DNA from: Streptomyces zhaozhouensis
GTDB taxonomy: Bacteria; Actinomycetota; Actinomycetes; Streptomycetales; Streptomycetaceae
Length of the DNA stretch: 64,000 nt
Reading direction: 5' to 3'
Assembly (NCBI RefSeq): GCF_900230195.1
Contig: NZ_OCNE01000004.1
Span: 310,001 to 374,000 of the forward strand
Numbering within the stretch: position 1 is the stretch's first letter; each line of letters begins with the position of its first letter. The translations under genes and the position numbers were made by a program. Below the pieces are notes generated by a model. The model worked only from the letters and a program-made list of their open reading frames with translations, was not told the origin of the DNA and searched no databases. Shown here in pieces: positions 34,528 through 45,335 of the stretch.

Positions 34528-34668
34528 CCCGGCGCGCCGGGGGCCGTGCTGACCAACCGGAACATCGCGAGAACACCCGGAGAGCGACGCCTCACCCTGC
34601 GGCGTGTTGGTCGGCCACGCCCTCGCTCGTCGTGGGCTGGAGGGTGGGATCGTGCGACGATTGCCGGC

Positions 34669-36678
34669 ATGAATCGCCTGGTCAACTCCCAGTCGCCCTA
34701 TCTGCTCCAGCACGCCGACAACCCCGTCGACTGGTGGCCGTGGGGCGAGGCGGCGTTCGAGGAGGCGCGGCGGCGTGACGTGCCCGTGCTGCTGTCCGTC
34801 GGCTACGCCAGCTGCCACTGGTGTCACGTGATGGCCAGGGAGAGCTTCGAGGACCCGGCGCTCGCCGGGTATCTGAACGGGCACTTCCTTCCGGTGAAGG
34901 TGGACCGGGAGGAGCGGCCCGACGTGGACGCCGTGTACATGGAGGCGGTGCAGGCCGCGACGGGGCAGGGCGGCTGGCCGATGACCGTGTTCATGACGGC
35001 CGACGGGGAGCCGTTCCACTTCGGCACCTACTACCCGCCGCGCCCGCTGCACGGGCTGCCGTCGTTCCGGCAACTGCTGGAGGGCGTGGTCGCGGCGTGG
35101 CGGGAGCGGCGGGGCGAGGTGGGGGAGGTCGCTGCGCGGATCGCCGGGCAGTTGGCGGAGCGGCGGCTCGGCCACGGCGCGGCCGCGCCGCCGGGCGAGG
35201 GCGAACTGACGCTGGCCGTCGGCGCGTTGGCGGCGGAGTTCGACGAGCGGAACGGCGGGTTCGGCGGCGCGCCGAAGTTCCCGCCGTCGATGGTGCTGGA
35301 GTTCCTGCTGCGACACCACGCGCGCACCGCCTCGCCGCAGGCGCTGGCGATGGTGGAGCGCGCCTGCGAGGCGATGGCGCGCGGCGGGATCTACGACCAG
35401 CTGGCGGGCGGCTTCGCCCGCTACTCGGTGGACGCCGAGTGGACCGTCCCGCACTTCGAGAAGATGCTCTACGACAACGCGTTGCTCGCCCGCGTGTACG
35501 TCCATCTGTGGCGGGCCACGGGATCGGCGTTGGCGCGGCGGGTCGCCGTGGAGACCGCCGACTTCCTGGTGCGTGAACTGGCCACGCCCGAGGGCGGGTT
35601 CGCCTCCGCGCTGGACGCGGACAGCGAGACGCCCGAGGGCGGGCACGCCGAGGGCGCGTACTACGTGTGGACCCCGGAGCAGTTCGCCGAGGTGCTCGGC
35701 CCCGCGGCGGGGGCCGAGGCGGCGGAGCGCTACGGGGTGACGGCCGAGGGCACCTTCGAGGGCGGTACCTCGGTGCTGAGGCTGCCGGGTGAGCCGCCGG
35801 CGGACGAGACGCGGGAGGCGCTGCTGGCGGCCCGCCGCGCGCGGCCGGCGCCCGAGCGGGACGACAAGGTGGTCACCGCGTGGAACGGGCTGGCGATCGC
35901 CGCGCTGGCCGAGGTCGGCGGGCTGCTGGACCGCCCCGACCTGGTGGCCGCCGCCGAGCGCGCGGCCCGGCTGCTGCACGACGTGCACCGGGACCCGGCG
36001 ACCGGGCGGCTGGCGCGCACCTCGCGCGACGGGACCGCCGGGCCGAGCGCCGGAGTCCTGGAGGACTACGGCGACCTGGCCGAGGGCCTGCTCGCGCTCT
36101 ACGCGGTGACCGGCCGGGCCGCCTGGCTGACCGAGGCGGGGGCGCTGCTGGAGATCGTGCTGACCCGGTTCACGGACGAGGACGGCGCGTTCTGGGACAC
36201 CGCCGACGACGGGGAGCGCCTGATCCGCCGCCCGCAGGACCCCACCGACGGCGCGACGCCCTCGGGGTGGTCGGCGGCGACCGGCGCGTTGCTGACCTAC
36301 GCCGCCTACACCGGCAGCGACCGTCACCGGGCCGCCGCGGAACGGGGGTTGGCCGTCGTCACGCGGCTGGCCACGGGCGCGCCGAGGTTCGCCGGCTGGG
36401 GGCTGGCCGTCGCCGAGGCCGCCGTGGACGGGCCGCGCGAGGTGGCGGTGGTGGGCCCGGCGGGCGACCCGGCGACGGCGGCGCTGCACCGGGCCGCGCT
36501 GCGCGGCACGGCGCCGGGCGCGGTGGTCGCCGTCGGCGCGCCGGGCGCGGCGGACGCCCCGCCGCTGCTGGTGGACCGGCCGCTGCGGGGCGGGGAGCCG
36601 GCGGCGTACGTGTGCCGCGGGTTCGTCTGCCTGGAGCCGACCACGAGCCCGGAGGACCTGGCGGCGCGGCTGGCGTGA
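34669..36678 (+). CDS. thioredoxin-domain protein of the YyaL/SSP411 family
   Basis: 669 residues. The N-terminal thioredoxin-like domain (DUF255) begins [20 protein letters not shown] and has a CHWCHVM active-site motif (about residues 47-53). The rest is an alpha/alpha-barrel like those of glycosidases and N-acylglucosamine epimerases ([32 protein letters not shown]). The family is widespread, with a poorly known role in thiol/redox or sugar metabolism. The start ATG at 34669 is set by the conserved N-terminus. Confidence 0.9.
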   Translation: MNRLVNSQSPYLLQHADNPVDWWPWGEAAFEEARRRDVPVLLSVGYASCHWCHVMARESFEDPALAGYLNGHFLPVKVDREERPDVDAVYMEAVQAATGQGGWPMTVFMTADGEPFHFGTYYPPRPLHGLPSFRQLLEGVVAAWRERRGEVGEVAARIAGQLAERRLGHGAAAPPGEGELTLAVGALAAEFDERNGGFGGAPKFPPSMVLEFLLRHHARTASPQALAMVERACEAMARGGIYDQLAGGFARYSVDAEWTVPHFEKMLYDNALLARVYVHLWRATGSALARRVAVETADFLVRELATPEGGFASALDADSETPEGGHAEGAYYVWTPEQFAEVLGPAAGAEAAERYGVTAEGTFEGGTSVLRLPGEPPADETREALLAARRARPAPERDDKVVTAWNGLAIAALAEVGGLLDRPDLVAAAERAARLLHDVHRDPATGRLARTSRDGTAGPSAGVLEDYGDLAEGLLALYAVTGRAAWLTEAGALLEIVLTRFTDEDGAFWDTADDGERLIRRPQDPTDGATPSGWSAATGALLTYAAYTGSDRHRAAAERGLAVVTRLATGAPRFAGWGLAVAEAAVDGPREVAVVGPAGDPATAALHRAALRGTAPGAVVAVGAPGAADAPPLLVDRPLRGGEPAAYVCRGFVCLEPTTSPEDLAARLA

Positions 36679-36722
36679 GCCGGAGGGCCGGCGGGGGCGC
36701 GAGCCGGCGCCGCGCGCGGCGC

Positions 36723-37337
36723 TCACGCCGACAGATGCCGCGCCAGGGTGTCGATGGTGCGGTCGGTCAGGGCGCGGGCGTCGGCCTCCGGTTCGACGCC
36801 GGCCCAGTGCAGCAGCGCCTCGCGGAACGCGCCGAGCACGGCGCCGACCAGGACCCTGGTCTCCAGGGAGTCCACCGGCCGTCCGATGCGCGCCGCCAGC
36901 GACTCGGCGAGGTCCTCGCCCGGCCGCGCCATCGCCTCGGGCAACCGGTCCCGCACGGAGGGCACCGAGGCGATCAACTCCATCCGCTGCCTGGCCCGTT
37001 CCAGCGCGCCCGGCTCGCGTTCCGCGCTGACCACGCAGGCGTGGATGGCGTGGCGCACCGCCGTCAGCACCGGTTCGTCGACGGGCCTGGCGGCCAGCTC
37101 CACGCTCAGCGGGCGGGCCGGGGTGTCCTCGCTGAGGACCAGGTCCTCCTTGGTGGGGAAGTAACGGAAGAAGGTGCTGGTCGAGACGTTGGCCTCGGCG
37201 GCGATCCGGTCGATCCGCGTCGCCTCGAAGCCCTGCTCCGCGAAGAGCCGGTAGGCGGCGTCCCTGATCTCCCGCCGGGTGCGGAGCTTCTTGCGTTCCC
37301 GCAGGCTCTGCGGCGTCACGGAGCACGCGTTTCTCAT
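36723..37337 (-). CDS. TetR-family regulator of the adjacent DHA2 pump
   Basis: 204 residues. The TetR helix-turn-helix is TRREIRDAAYRLFAEQGFEA followed by TRIDRIAAEANVSTSTFFRY (about residues 18-60). The C-terminal ligand domain resembles MftR/ActR-like TetR_C proteins. It starts 7 bp after the end of the efflux gene on the same strand, the usual two-gene layout of a drug pump and its repressor. The ATG at 37337 follows directly on that gene. Confidence 0.85.
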   Translation of the reverse strand: MRNACSVTPQSLRERKKLRTRREIRDAAYRLFAEQGFEATRIDRIAAEANVSTSTFFRYFPTKEDLVLSEDTPARPLSVELAARPVDEPVLTAVRHAIHACVVSAEREPGALERARQRMELIASVPSVRDRLPEAMARPGEDLAESLAARIGRPVDSLETRVLVGAVLGAFREALLHWAGVEPEADARALTDRTIDTLARHLSA

Positions 37338-37344
37338 GGCGTGG

Positions 37345-38919
37345 TCACCCCCCGGTGTCCGGTTCGGTCTGGGAGAGGCCGTTTCGGGGCAGGCCGGTCC
37401 CGGAACGGTCGGCGCCGGAGAGCGACGTCGCGGGTTCGCCGGCGCGGCCCAGCAGCCAGCCGGCCAACAGGCCGGAGAGCAGCGCCAGATAGCCGCAGAC
37501 GAAGAGGGCGACGCTGGTGGCGCGGGTGAACGCGGCGTCCGCGGCCTCGGCCAGCTCGGGGCGGCCGAGGAACGCGGCCCACTCGTGCGCGGCCACCACG
37601 GACCTGCCGACGTCCTCGACCGCCTCGGCCGGCAGCCGTTCGACGGCCAGGTTCTCCCGGTAGCTGTGCGCCAGCAGGCTGCCGAGCAGCGCGACGCCGA
37701 TCGCCGAGCCCAGCAGCCGCATCGTGTTCAGCAGCCCGGAGCCGCCGCCGAACCGGTCGGGCGGCACCGCGTTCATCGCCGCGTCCACGGCCGGCACCAG
37801 GGCGAGCCCGAGGCCGAGGCCGGTGATGGCGAGCCAGATCGACAACTGCCCGTCGCCCGCCTCGGCCAGCATCGAGCTGCCGAGGAACCCGGCGAACGAG
37901 AGCAGCACCATCCCGCCCGCGACGACGCCCCCGGTGCCGAACTGCCGCACCAGCGGCCCGCAACCGCGCACCGTCACCGCCAGCCCGGCGAGCAGCGGCA
38001 GCAGTCGCACGCCGGTCGCGAACGAGTCGTGGCCGCGTACCGCCTGGAGGTACTGCGGCAGGAAGAACAGCAGGCCGGCGAGGATCAGGCTGGCCAGCGC
38101 GCCGAAGAGGGTGGGCCAGCCGAACGCGGGGTCGCGCAGCAGCCGCAGGTCGACCATCGGGCGCTCGCGCCGGCTCTCCCGCAGCAGCGCCAGCGCCAGC
38201 AGGGGCAGCGGTGCCCCGACCGCGAGCAGCACCAGCGGCTTGTCCCAGCCGCGCGCGGCGCCCTCGATCACCGCGAAGAACAGCGAGCCGACGCCGGCGG
38301 CGATCAGTGCCGTGCTCAACGGGTCGACGCGGGGCGCCCGCGGGTCGGAGGACTCGGGGAGCAGCAGCCGGCAGGCGAGGCCGGCGAGGCCCAGCACGGG
38401 CAGGTTGACCAGGAAGAGGACGCCCCAGTGGAACTCGTTCAGCAGCCAGCCGCCGATCAGCGGCCCCAGCGGCAGCCCGGCGGCGAAGGCGGTCGCCACG
38501 GCGGCGACGGCCTTGGCGCGTTCGGCGAGCGGGAAGAGCGTCGGCACCAGGGCCAGGGTGAGCGGAACGATCAGGCCGGTGCCGATCCCCATCAGGGCGC
38601 GCGCGGTGACGACCTGGGCGGCGCCGCCGGCCGAGGCGCCGAGCGTGGAGCCGAGCAGCACCACCGCGAGCCCGGTCAGCAGCGTGCGGCGGCGCCCGTA
38701 GCGGTCGCCGAGCAGCCCGCCGGGGAGCACGGCGGCGGCGCTCAGCACCAGGTAGGAGTTGACCACCCACTGCTGCTCGTCGGTGCCGATGCGCAGGTCC
38801 GCCGAGAGGGTGGGCAGGGCGATGTTGAGGATGGTCATGTCGAAGCCCAGCGTGAGCGAGATCAGCCCGAGCACGGACAGCGCCCACCAGCGGCGGGGGC
38901 TCTGCGTGTCGGTGGTCAT
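37345..38919 (-). CDS. DHA2-family MFS drug efflux pump
   Basis: 524 residues with 14 predicted membrane helices (the DHA2/EmrB-QacA group). Helix 1 has LGFDMTILNIALPTLSADL, the loop 2-3 motif is GGLLGDRYGRRRTLLTG, and the antiporter motif C reads FAAGLPLGPLIGG. It exports hydrophobic drugs or a pigment by proton exchange. It is transcribed with the TetR gene that follows. The 310-bp space between it and pckG (38920-39229) should hold divergent promoters; I could not place them firmly. Confidence 0.88.
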   Translation of the reverse strand: MTTDTQSPRRWWALSVLGLISLTLGFDMTILNIALPTLSADLRIGTDEQQWVVNSYLVLSAAAVLPGGLLGDRYGRRRTLLTGLAVVLLGSTLGASAGGAAQVVTARALMGIGTGLIVPLTLALVPTLFPLAERAKAVAAVATAFAAGLPLGPLIGGWLLNEFHWGVLFLVNLPVLGLAGLACRLLLPESSDPRAPRVDPLSTALIAAGVGSLFFAVIEGAARGWDKPLVLLAVGAPLPLLALALLRESRRERPMVDLRLLRDPAFGWPTLFGALASLILAGLLFFLPQYLQAVRGHDSFATGVRLLPLLAGLAVTVRGCGPLVRQFGTGGVVAGGMVLLSFAGFLGSSMLAEAGDGQLSIWLAITGLGLGLALVPAVDAAMNAVPPDRFGGGSGLLNTMRLLGSAIGVALLGSLLAHSYRENLAVERLPAEAVEDVGRSVVAAHEWAAFLGRPELAEAADAAFTRATSVALFVCGYLALLSGLLAGWLLGRAGEPATSLSGADRSGTGLPRNGLSQTEPDTGG

Positions 38920-39229
38920 CCCTGGCGTCTCTCGTGCGGGGCGGGCGGGGGCTGGGCGCGGTGCTCGTCGCGGGGGCTTCGCCGGACTCTTCGTGGAGTC
39001 GTTGCCAAATGATAGTGACTCCCAGAAGAGCGTCGTTCGTCAAGGTGGTTTTGCTCTCCCTTGGTGCTGCTCATATGAGCTGCCCTGGACACAGAAGAGA
39101 GATAGGTTCAGTATCAGATGAGCGGCTCTTCCCTTCGGATGAGCGGCCGGCTCGGGGTGGCAACGGTGCGACGTTCGCCGTCCCGGTGTCCGACAACCCT
39201 CAAAACCTCAACCCTCAGGAGCGAACGCG

Positions 39230-41071
39230 ATGCTGACCTCAGCTCCCGTCGCCGCCCAGGCCCCCACCCGGCACGCCGAACTGCTGGCGTGGGTGGCCGA
39301 GATCGCCGAGTTGACCCAACCCGACCAGGTCGTGTGGTGCGACGGCTCCCAGGAGGAGTACGACCGCCTGTGCGCCGAGCTGGTCGAGCGGGGCACCTTC
39401 CGTCGGCTCGACTCCGACCGCCGCCCGAACTCGTACTACGCCGCCTCCGACCCGACCGACGTCGCCCGTGTCGAGGACCGCACCTTCATCTGCTCCGAGC
39501 GCGAGGAGGACGCCGGGCCCACCAACCACTGGATGGACCCGGCCCGGATGCGGGAGATCTTCTCCGGCGAGACGGGCCTGTTCCGGGGCGCGATGCGCGG
39601 CCGGACGATGTACGTGGTCCCGTTCTGCATGGGCCCGCTGGGCTCACCGCTCTCCGCGCTGGGCGTGGAGATCACCGACTCCGCCTATGTCGTCACCGCG
39701 ATGCGCACCATGACCAGGATGGGCACCCCGGTCCTGGAACAGCTGGGCGAGGACGGCGAGTTCGTCCGGGCCGTGCACTCGGTGGGCGCCCCGCTGGCCG
39801 AGGGCGCGGCGGACGTGCCCTGGCCGTGCAACACGACCAAGTACATCTCGCACTTCCCGGAGAGCCGTGAGATCTGGTCGTTCGGCTCGGGGTACGGCGG
39901 CAACGCCCTGCTCGGCAAGAAGTGCTACGCGCTGCGGATCGCCTCCGTGATGGCCAGGGACGAGGGCTGGCTCGCCGAGCACATGCTGATCCTCAAGCTG
40001 ACCCCGCCGGACGGCGGCGAACCGCGTTACGTGGCGGCCGCGTTCCCCTCGGCCTGCGGCAAGACCAACCTCGCCATGCTGCGCCCCTCGCTGCCCGGCT
40101 GGCGGGTGGAGACGGTCGGCGACGACATCGCGTGGATGCGTTTCGACGACGAGGGGCGGCTGCGCGCGATCAACCCGGAGGCCGGCTTCTTCGGGGTGGC
40201 CCCCGGCACCGGCGAGGACACCAACGCCAACGCCATGCGGACGCTGTGGGGGAACGCGGTCTTCACCAACGTCGCGCTCACCGAGGACGGCGACGTCTGG
40301 TGGGAGGGCATGACGGAGGAGCCGCCGGCCCGCGCCACCGACTGGCGCGGCCAGCCCTGGACGCCCGACGCCGGCCGCCCGGCGGCCCACCCCAACGCGC
40401 GCTTCACGGTGCCGGCGGCGCAGTGCCCGACCATCGCGCCGGAGTGGGAGGACCCGGCCGGGGTCCCGATCTCGGCGATCCTCTTCGGCGGGCGCAGGGC
40501 CTCCACGGTGCCGCTGGTCACCGAGTCGCTGTCGTGGCGGCACGGGGTCTTCCTGGGCGCCAACGTCGCCTCGGAGAAGACCGCGGCCGCCGAGGGCACG
40601 GTGGGCGAGCTGCGCCGGGACCCGTTCGCGATGCTGCCGTTCTGCGGCTACCACATGGGGGACTACTTCGCCCACTGGCTGTCCATGGGCGAGCGCGCGG
40701 GGGACGCGGAGAAGCTGCCGCGGATCTTCTACGTCAACTGGTTCCGCAAGGACGACGAGGGCCGTTTCGTCTGGCCCGGGTTCGGCGAGAACATCCGGGT
40801 GCTGAAGTGGGTCGTCGACCGGCTGGAGGGCCGCGCCGAGGGCGTGGAGACCCCGGTCGGACGGCTGCCCGCCCCCGGTGAGCTGGACGTCGAGGGGCTG
40901 GGGCTCACCGAGGGGCAGCGGGCGGCGCTGCTGGAGGTGGACCTCGACGAGTGGCGCGCCGAGGCCGAGCTGATCCCCGGGCACCTGGAGACCTACGGCG
41001 AGCACACCCCCGAGGGGCTGTGGGAGGAGCACCGGGCGCTGGTCGAACGACTGCGCCGGGCGGCCGGCTGA
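39230..41071 (+). CDS. pckG: phosphoenolpyruvate carboxykinase (GTP)
   Basis: 613 residues, the normal size of the GTP-dependent enzyme, which converts oxaloacetate and GTP to phosphoenolpyruvate at the entry of gluconeogenesis. The P-loop is [13 protein letters not shown] (about residues 267-279). [39 protein letters not shown] and the GTP-pocket segment [20 protein letters not shown] are diagnostic. AGGAG lies 8 nt before the ATG at 39230. It stands alone and ends in a strong hairpin. Confidence 0.97.
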   Translation: MLTSAPVAAQAPTRHAELLAWVAEIAELTQPDQVVWCDGSQEEYDRLCAELVERGTFRRLDSDRRPNSYYAASDPTDVARVEDRTFICSEREEDAGPTNHWMDPARMREIFSGETGLFRGAMRGRTMYVVPFCMGPLGSPLSALGVEITDSAYVVTAMRTMTRMGTPVLEQLGEDGEFVRAVHSVGAPLAEGAADVPWPCNTTKYISHFPESREIWSFGSGYGGNALLGKKCYALRIASVMARDEGWLAEHMLILKLTPPDGGEPRYVAAAFPSACGKTNLAMLRPSLPGWRVETVGDDIAWMRFDDEGRLRAINPEAGFFGVAPGTGEDTNANAMRTLWGNAVFTNVALTEDGDVWWEGMTEEPPARATDWRGQPWTPDAGRPAAHPNARFTVPAAQCPTIAPEWEDPAGVPISAILFGGRRASTVPLVTESLSWRHGVFLGANVASEKTAAAEGTVGELRRDPFAMLPFCGYHMGDYFAHWLSMGERAGDAEKLPRIFYVNWFRKDDEGRFVWPGFGENIRVLKWVVDRLEGRAEGVETPVGRLPAPGELDVEGLGLTEGQRAALLEVDLDEWRAEAELIPGHLETYGEHTPEGLWEEHRALVERLRRAAG

Positions 41072-41097
41072 GTAACCGGCTGAGTAACGGGTGAGCG

Positions 41098-41139
41098 ACG
41101 GGTGAACGGCGCCCCTCGGCGTGGGCGCCGTTCACCCGT
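41098..41139. terminator. 16-bp hairpin after pckG
   Basis: A perfect 16-bp stem (5' arm starts ACGGGTGAACGG, 3' arm ends CCGTTCACCCGT) is closed by a 10-nt loop. It lies between the convergent pckG and aminotransferase genes and may serve both. Confidence 0.8.
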
Positions 41140-41241
41140 TCACTTCTGGTTCGCCCCGCGCGGCCGTCCGGCGGGACGGCCGCGGCCGTCCGAGCGGAGC
41201 TGATCCGGTCGCGCGGGGCTGAGCCGTCCGATCAGAGCTGG

Positions 41242-42456
41242 TCAGAACTGGGCGTAGCCGTCCAGGAAGTTGCCGATGCGGTCAATGGCGTCGGCCAGCT
41301 CGTCGGCGGCGGGCAGCGTCACGATGCGGAAGTGGTCCGGCTCCGGCCAGTTGAAGCCCGTGCCGTGCACGATCATGATCTTCTCCGCGCGCAGCAGGTC
41401 GAAGACCATCTGCCGGTCGTCCTTGATCTTGAAGACCTTGGGATCGAGCCGGGGGAAGGCGTAGAGCGCGCCCTTGGGCTTGACGCAGCTGACACCGGGG
41501 ATGGACGTCAGCCGCTCGTAGGCGACGTCGCGCTGCTCCTTGATCCGGCCGCCAGGCAGCACCAACTGCTCGATCGACTGCCGCCCGAAGAGCGCGGCGG
41601 CGACGGCGTGCTGGGCCGGCATGTTGGCGCACAGCCGCATGTTGGCCAGGATCGTCAGACCCTCTATGTAGCTGCTGGCGTGGTCCTTCGGACCGCAGAC
41701 CGCGAGCCAGCCGCAGCGGAAGCCCGCCACGCGGTAGTTCTTCGAGAGCCCGTTGAACGTGAGCGTCAGCAGGTCGGGCGCGATCTCGGCGGTGGAGGAG
41801 TGGGTGGCGCCGTCGTAGAGGATGCGGTCGTAGATCTCGTCCGAGCACAGCACCAGCCGGTGGCGCCTGGCCAACTCGGTGAGCTGCCGCAGCATCTCCT
41901 CGTCGTAGACCGCGCCGGTGGGGTTGTTGGGGTTGATGACGACCAACGCCCGGGTGCGGTCGGTGATCTTGCGTTCGATGTCGGCGATGTCCGGCATCCA
42001 GTCGGACTGCTCGTCGCAGCGGTAGTGCACGGCCGTCCCGCCGGCCAGCGAGACGGAGGCGGTCCACAGCGGGTAGTCCGGGGCCGGGACCAGTACCTCG
42101 TCGCCGTCGTCCAGCAGGGCCTGCATCGACATCTGGATCAGCTCGGAGACGCCGTTGCCCAGGTAGACGTCCTCGACGGAGAGCTGGATCCCCTTGGTCT
42201 GGTAGTGCTGCATCACCGCGCGGCGGGCGGAGAGCAGCCCCTTGGCGTCGCCGTAGCCGTGGGCCTCGCCCACGTTCCGCAGGACGTCCTCCAGGATCTC
42301 CGGCGGGCAGTCGAAGCCGAAGATGGCGGGGTTGCCCGTGTTGAGCTTCAGGATGCGGTGACCCGCTGCCTCCAGCCGCATCGCCTCTTCGAGCACCGGA
42401 CCACGGATCTCGTAGCAGACATTGGCGAGCTTGCTGGACTGGATCACCTGCATCAT
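41242..42456 (-). CDS. pyridoxal-phosphate aminotransferase, AlaA-like
   Basis: 404 residues of fold-type I class I aminotransferases. INPNNPTGAVYD (about residue 173), LCSDEIYDRI and the PLP lysine in FNGLSKNYRVAGFRCGW (about 240) are clear. RIVTLP near the end carries the substrate-carboxylate Arg. The N-terminal LNTGNPAIFGFDCP and the whole layout match AlaA-type glutamate-pyruvate transaminases. I start at the ATG at 42456; the next codon is also ATG. The much longer open frame upstream has no coding look. Confidence 0.88.
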   Translation of the reverse strand: MMQVIQSSKLANVCYEIRGPVLEEAMRLEAAGHRILKLNTGNPAIFGFDCPPEILEDVLRNVGEAHGYGDAKGLLSARRAVMQHYQTKGIQLSVEDVYLGNGVSELIQMSMQALLDDGDEVLVPAPDYPLWTASVSLAGGTAVHYRCDEQSDWMPDIADIERKITDRTRALVVINPNNPTGAVYDEEMLRQLTELARRHRLVLCSDEIYDRILYDGATHSSTAEIAPDLLTLTFNGLSKNYRVAGFRCGWLAVCGPKDHASSYIEGLTILANMRLCANMPAQHAVAAALFGRQSIEQLVLPGGRIKEQRDVAYERLTSIPGVSCVKPKGALYAFPRLDPKVFKIKDDRQMVFDLLRAEKIMIVHGTGFNWPEPDHFRIVTLPAADELADAIDRIGNFLDGYAQF

Positions 42457-42539
42457 GCTCGTTACCTTACGACCGTGTAACGCCGGGCGCGCTGTGTTTT
42501 CGCCCACCCGGGTCCCCGGCGGCCGGGCCGGGCGCGCGC

Positions 42540-43175
42540 TCAGTCGGCGCGCGGGCGCAGGCCGCCCTCCAGGGTCCTGGTGACCAGCTCCAGGGCGACG
42601 TGGCGCGGCATCCCGTCCTCGTCCATGGCCTCCCAGCCGGCGGAGATCAGGTACCACAGCGTGCGGACGAACCAGTCGACCTCGTACTCCTCGTCGAAGT
42701 ACCCCTCGTCCTGGCCGCGTCGGAAGAGCAGCGCCATCGGGACATGGGCGGCGTCCCAGCCCGTCTCGTCCCACTCGGCGGAGGTGACGGTGTCCTCGCT
42801 GAAGAGGAAGTTCACCCGGTAGCCGAGGTCGAACATGGCCCGCACCAGCCGGCGGAACGCGTCGGCGACCGGGCCGTCCTCCAGCCTGGCCTCCTCCACC
42901 GCGCGCCGGGTGGCCTCGGCGCAGTCCTCCAGCAGGGCGTGGACCAGCGCGGAGCGGTCGGCGAAGTAGCGGTGCAGCGTGCTCCTGCCCACCTGGGCGG
43001 CTCTGGCGATCTCGCCGAGGGAGGCCGAGCTGTCCCGGGCGTAGACCTCGATCGCGGCGTCCAGGATCGCGCGGCGGGTGCGCGGGAGGGTGCCTGCGGT
43101 GCCTGCGGTGCCCGAGGCGCCGGGGGTGCCGGTGGGGTCCGGGGTGGAGGGAGCCGTCGCTGCCATGGGCTCCAT
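42540..43175 (-). CDS. TetR/AcrR-family regulator
   Basis: 211 residues. After a Gly/Thr/Ala-rich N-terminus of about 30 residues comes the helix-turn-helix RRAILDAAIEVYARDSSASL followed by GEIARAAQVGRSTLHRYFAD. The C-terminal domain has a WEAMDEDGMPRHVALE segment. It is divergent from the PH-domain gene pair (43250 onward) and possibly their repressor. Starts at 43175 or 43166 are both possible; the family homology begins later. Confidence 0.82.
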   Translation of the reverse strand: MEPMAATAPSTPDPTGTPGASGTAGTAGTLPRTRRAILDAAIEVYARDSSASLGEIARAAQVGRSTLHRYFADRSALVHALLEDCAEATRRAVEEARLEDGPVADAFRRLVRAMFDLGYRVNFLFSEDTVTSAEWDETGWDAAHVPMALLFRRGQDEGYFDEEYEVDWFVRTLWYLISAGWEAMDEDGMPRHVALELVTRTLEGGLRPRAD

Positions 43176-43249
43176 GGTAGGCGCGTCCGATGGCGGGATA
43201 TCGCGTATCGGGGTGGAACTCGACGTCTGAATGTGAGACAGTGTGTCCC

Positions 43250-43774
43250 ATGGTGAATCTGGCTGTTCCGTCTTCCGGTGCCCCCGGTGGTGTGGCGCTG
43301 CGCCCGCCTCGCCACCGCGTGGAGCGGCGGGCGATGGCGCTGTGGGCGGCGCGGGGGCTCGCCTTCTCGGCGCCGCTGGTCGGCGCCCTCGCGGTGGCGT
43401 TCGCGTTCTGGTCGGTCTCCCGGCCGTGGACGGGCCCGCTGCTGGTCGCGGCGGCCGTGCTGGTTCCGCTGCACGCGGTGGTGATGCCGCTGTGGCGGTA
43501 CCGGGTGCACCGCTGGGAGAGCACCGAGGAGGCGGTCTTCGCCGCCGAGGGGTGGATCGTCCGGCAGTGGCGGATCGCGCCCCTCTCCCGGATACAGACG
43601 GTGGACACGGTGCGCGGCCCGGTGGAGCAGCTGCTCGGGCTGTCCACGCTGGTGGTCACCACGGCCTCCTCCAGCGGCGCCATCTCCATACGGGGGCTCG
43701 ACCCGGCGGTGGCGACGGAGGCGGCCGACCGGCTCGCCGAGATCACCCGGCGCACCCCGGGGGACGCGACATGA
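43250..43774 (+). CDS. bacterial PH-domain membrane protein (YdbS-like)
   Basis: 174 residues. Two hydrophobic helices (about 32-52 and 60-78) precede one bPH2 domain containing RVHRWESTEEAVFAAEGWIV and RQWRIAPLSRIQTVDTVRGP. YdbS and its partner YdbT form a membrane pair of unsettled role; in Bacillus they affect sensitivity to some secreted peptides. It overlaps the next gene by ATGA. Confidence 0.83.
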   Translation: MVNLAVPSSGAPGGVALRPPRHRVERRAMALWAARGLAFSAPLVGALAVAFAFWSVSRPWTGPLLVAAAVLVPLHAVVMPLWRYRVHRWESTEEAVFAAEGWIVRQWRIAPLSRIQTVDTVRGPVEQLLGLSTLVVTTASSSGAISIRGLDPAVATEAADRLAEITRRTPGDAT

Positions 43775-45318
43775 GCGCGGCCGAGGCGCCGGGGCTGGTG
43801 GTCGACGCCCCGGCGGACGGTCCCTCGGCGGCGGAGGTGCCGTGGCGGCGGCTGGACCCGAGGCTGATCTGGGCGGACGCGCTGCGCGTGGTGCTGTCCA
43901 TGCTGCCGGGAGCCGTGGCGCTGTTCGTCTTCGACCAGACCCAGGGGATGACGGTGATGCCGTTGCTGGCCCTGGCGGGCTGGGGGCTGTGGGGGGCGCT
44001 CAGCGACGTGGTGCGGTGGCTGACCACGCGGTACCGGGTGACGGAGACCCATCTGGAGCGCCGCACCGGCCTGTTGGTGCGCAGCCACCGCGCGGTGGCC
44101 AGGGAGCTGATCCGCACGGTGGACGCGGACGCCCGGCTGCTGCACCGGGTGGCCGGGGTGCGCCGGGTCACCATCGGCGCGGGACAGACGACGACGGCGC
44201 TGGAGGCCGCCCTCACCCTGGACGCGCTCTCCCGGGAGTCCGCGGAGGAGCTGCGCGTGGAGCTGACCGGCGCCCCGCGCGAGCGGGCGGCGCAGGGGCC
44301 GCCGGCCCTGGCCGAGTTCGACTGGCGCTGGGTGGTGCACAACGCCTTCGGCATCTGGGCGGTGGTGATGGCCGCCGGCCTGCTGTGGGGCGCGCACTTC
44401 ACGCTGGGCGCCTTCGGGGTCGACCTGGTCGGGTGGTTCGGGTCGCTGCGGGACGCGCTGGGCCTGCGGTCGACGGCGGCGGCGGTCGCCGGGGGCGCGG
44501 TGGCGGTCGTCCTGCTGGGCGCGGTGGGGATGGGCACGCAGTTCCTCACCGGGCAGGCGTTCTTCCGGCTCACCAGGGAGCCGGGGGAGGAGGGCGGCAG
44601 CGTGCTGGTGACCCGCCGCGGGCTCTTCCGCACCAGGGAGGTGGCGCGCGACGAGTCCAGGACGCGGGGGATATCGCTCTCCGAGCCGCTGCTGTGGCGC
44701 TGGTTGGGCACCACGGACACCAGCCTGATCACCACGGGCTCCTTCTGGTGGAGCGAGGGCGTGACCGTCCTGCCGCGCGGTCCGCGCCGGGTGGCGCTGC
44801 GGGTGGCCGCCGCGGTGCTGGGCGACGCTCCGCTGACGGCGCCGCTGACGCGGCATCCGGCCGCGGCGCTGCGGCGCCGGCTGGCGTGGGCGCTGTGGGT
44901 GACGGGGGGCTGCGGTCTGGCGCTGGCGCCGCTGGGCGGGCGGGCCTGGCTCGTCGGGCTGTCGGTGGCGGCGCCGGTGACGCTGGGGCTGGCCTGGGCC
45001 GGGTACCGCTCGCTGGGGCACGCGGTCTCCGGTCCCTGGCTGGTGCTGCGGTCCGGGGCGATGGCGCGGGAGACCTCGGCGCTGCGGCGCGGTGCGGTCA
45101 GCGGGGTGTGCGTGCGGCAGTCCCCGCTGCAGCGGCGGCTGGGGCTGGCCACGGTCCGGGTGAGCACGGCGGCGGGGAACGGCTCGTACGCGGCGCGGGA
45201 CCTGGCGGTGGCGGACGCGGTGCCGCTGGCCGTGGCGGCGCTGCCGGAGGCGGCGCCGTTCCGGGAGGGTGACGGCCCGGCGCCGGCGCGCATAGGGTCG
45301 GGGCGACCCGCCCCCTGA
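43771..45318 (+). CDS. multi-PH-domain membrane protein (YdbT-like)
   Basis: 515 residues with several membrane helices and repeated bPH2 domains. TRYRVTETHLERRTGLLVRS and HRAVARELIRTVDADARLLH are in the first domain, GLFRTREVARDESRTRGISL in the second, and GAMARETSALRRGAVSGVCV in the third. This is the YdbT layout, larger than its YdbS-like partner. Translationally coupled by ATGA at 43771, so the two products probably form one complex in the membrane. Confidence 0.83.
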   Translation: MSAAEAPGLVVDAPADGPSAAEVPWRRLDPRLIWADALRVVLSMLPGAVALFVFDQTQGMTVMPLLALAGWGLWGALSDVVRWLTTRYRVTETHLERRTGLLVRSHRAVARELIRTVDADARLLHRVAGVRRVTIGAGQTTTALEAALTLDALSRESAEELRVELTGAPRERAAQGPPALAEFDWRWVVHNAFGIWAVVMAAGLLWGAHFTLGAFGVDLVGWFGSLRDALGLRSTAAAVAGGAVAVVLLGAVGMGTQFLTGQAFFRLTREPGEEGGSVLVTRRGLFRTREVARDESRTRGISLSEPLLWRWLGTTDTSLITTGSFWWSEGVTVLPRGPRRVALRVAAAVLGDAPLTAPLTRHPAAALRRRLAWALWVTGGCGLALAPLGGRAWLVGLSVAAPVTLGLAWAGYRSLGHAVSGPWLVLRSGAMARETSALRRGAVSGVCVRQSPLQRRLGLATVRVSTAAGNGSYAARDLAVADAVPLAVAALPEAAPFREGDGPAPARIGSGRPAP

Positions 45319-45335
45319 CCCCCGGGAGTCGCCCC

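Noticed and set aside
42457..45021. The N-terminal 850-codon extension of the aminotransferase frame
   Set aside because: It runs antisense to the TetR-divergent PH-domain genes and is Arg/Pro-rich; homology begins at the ATG at 42456.
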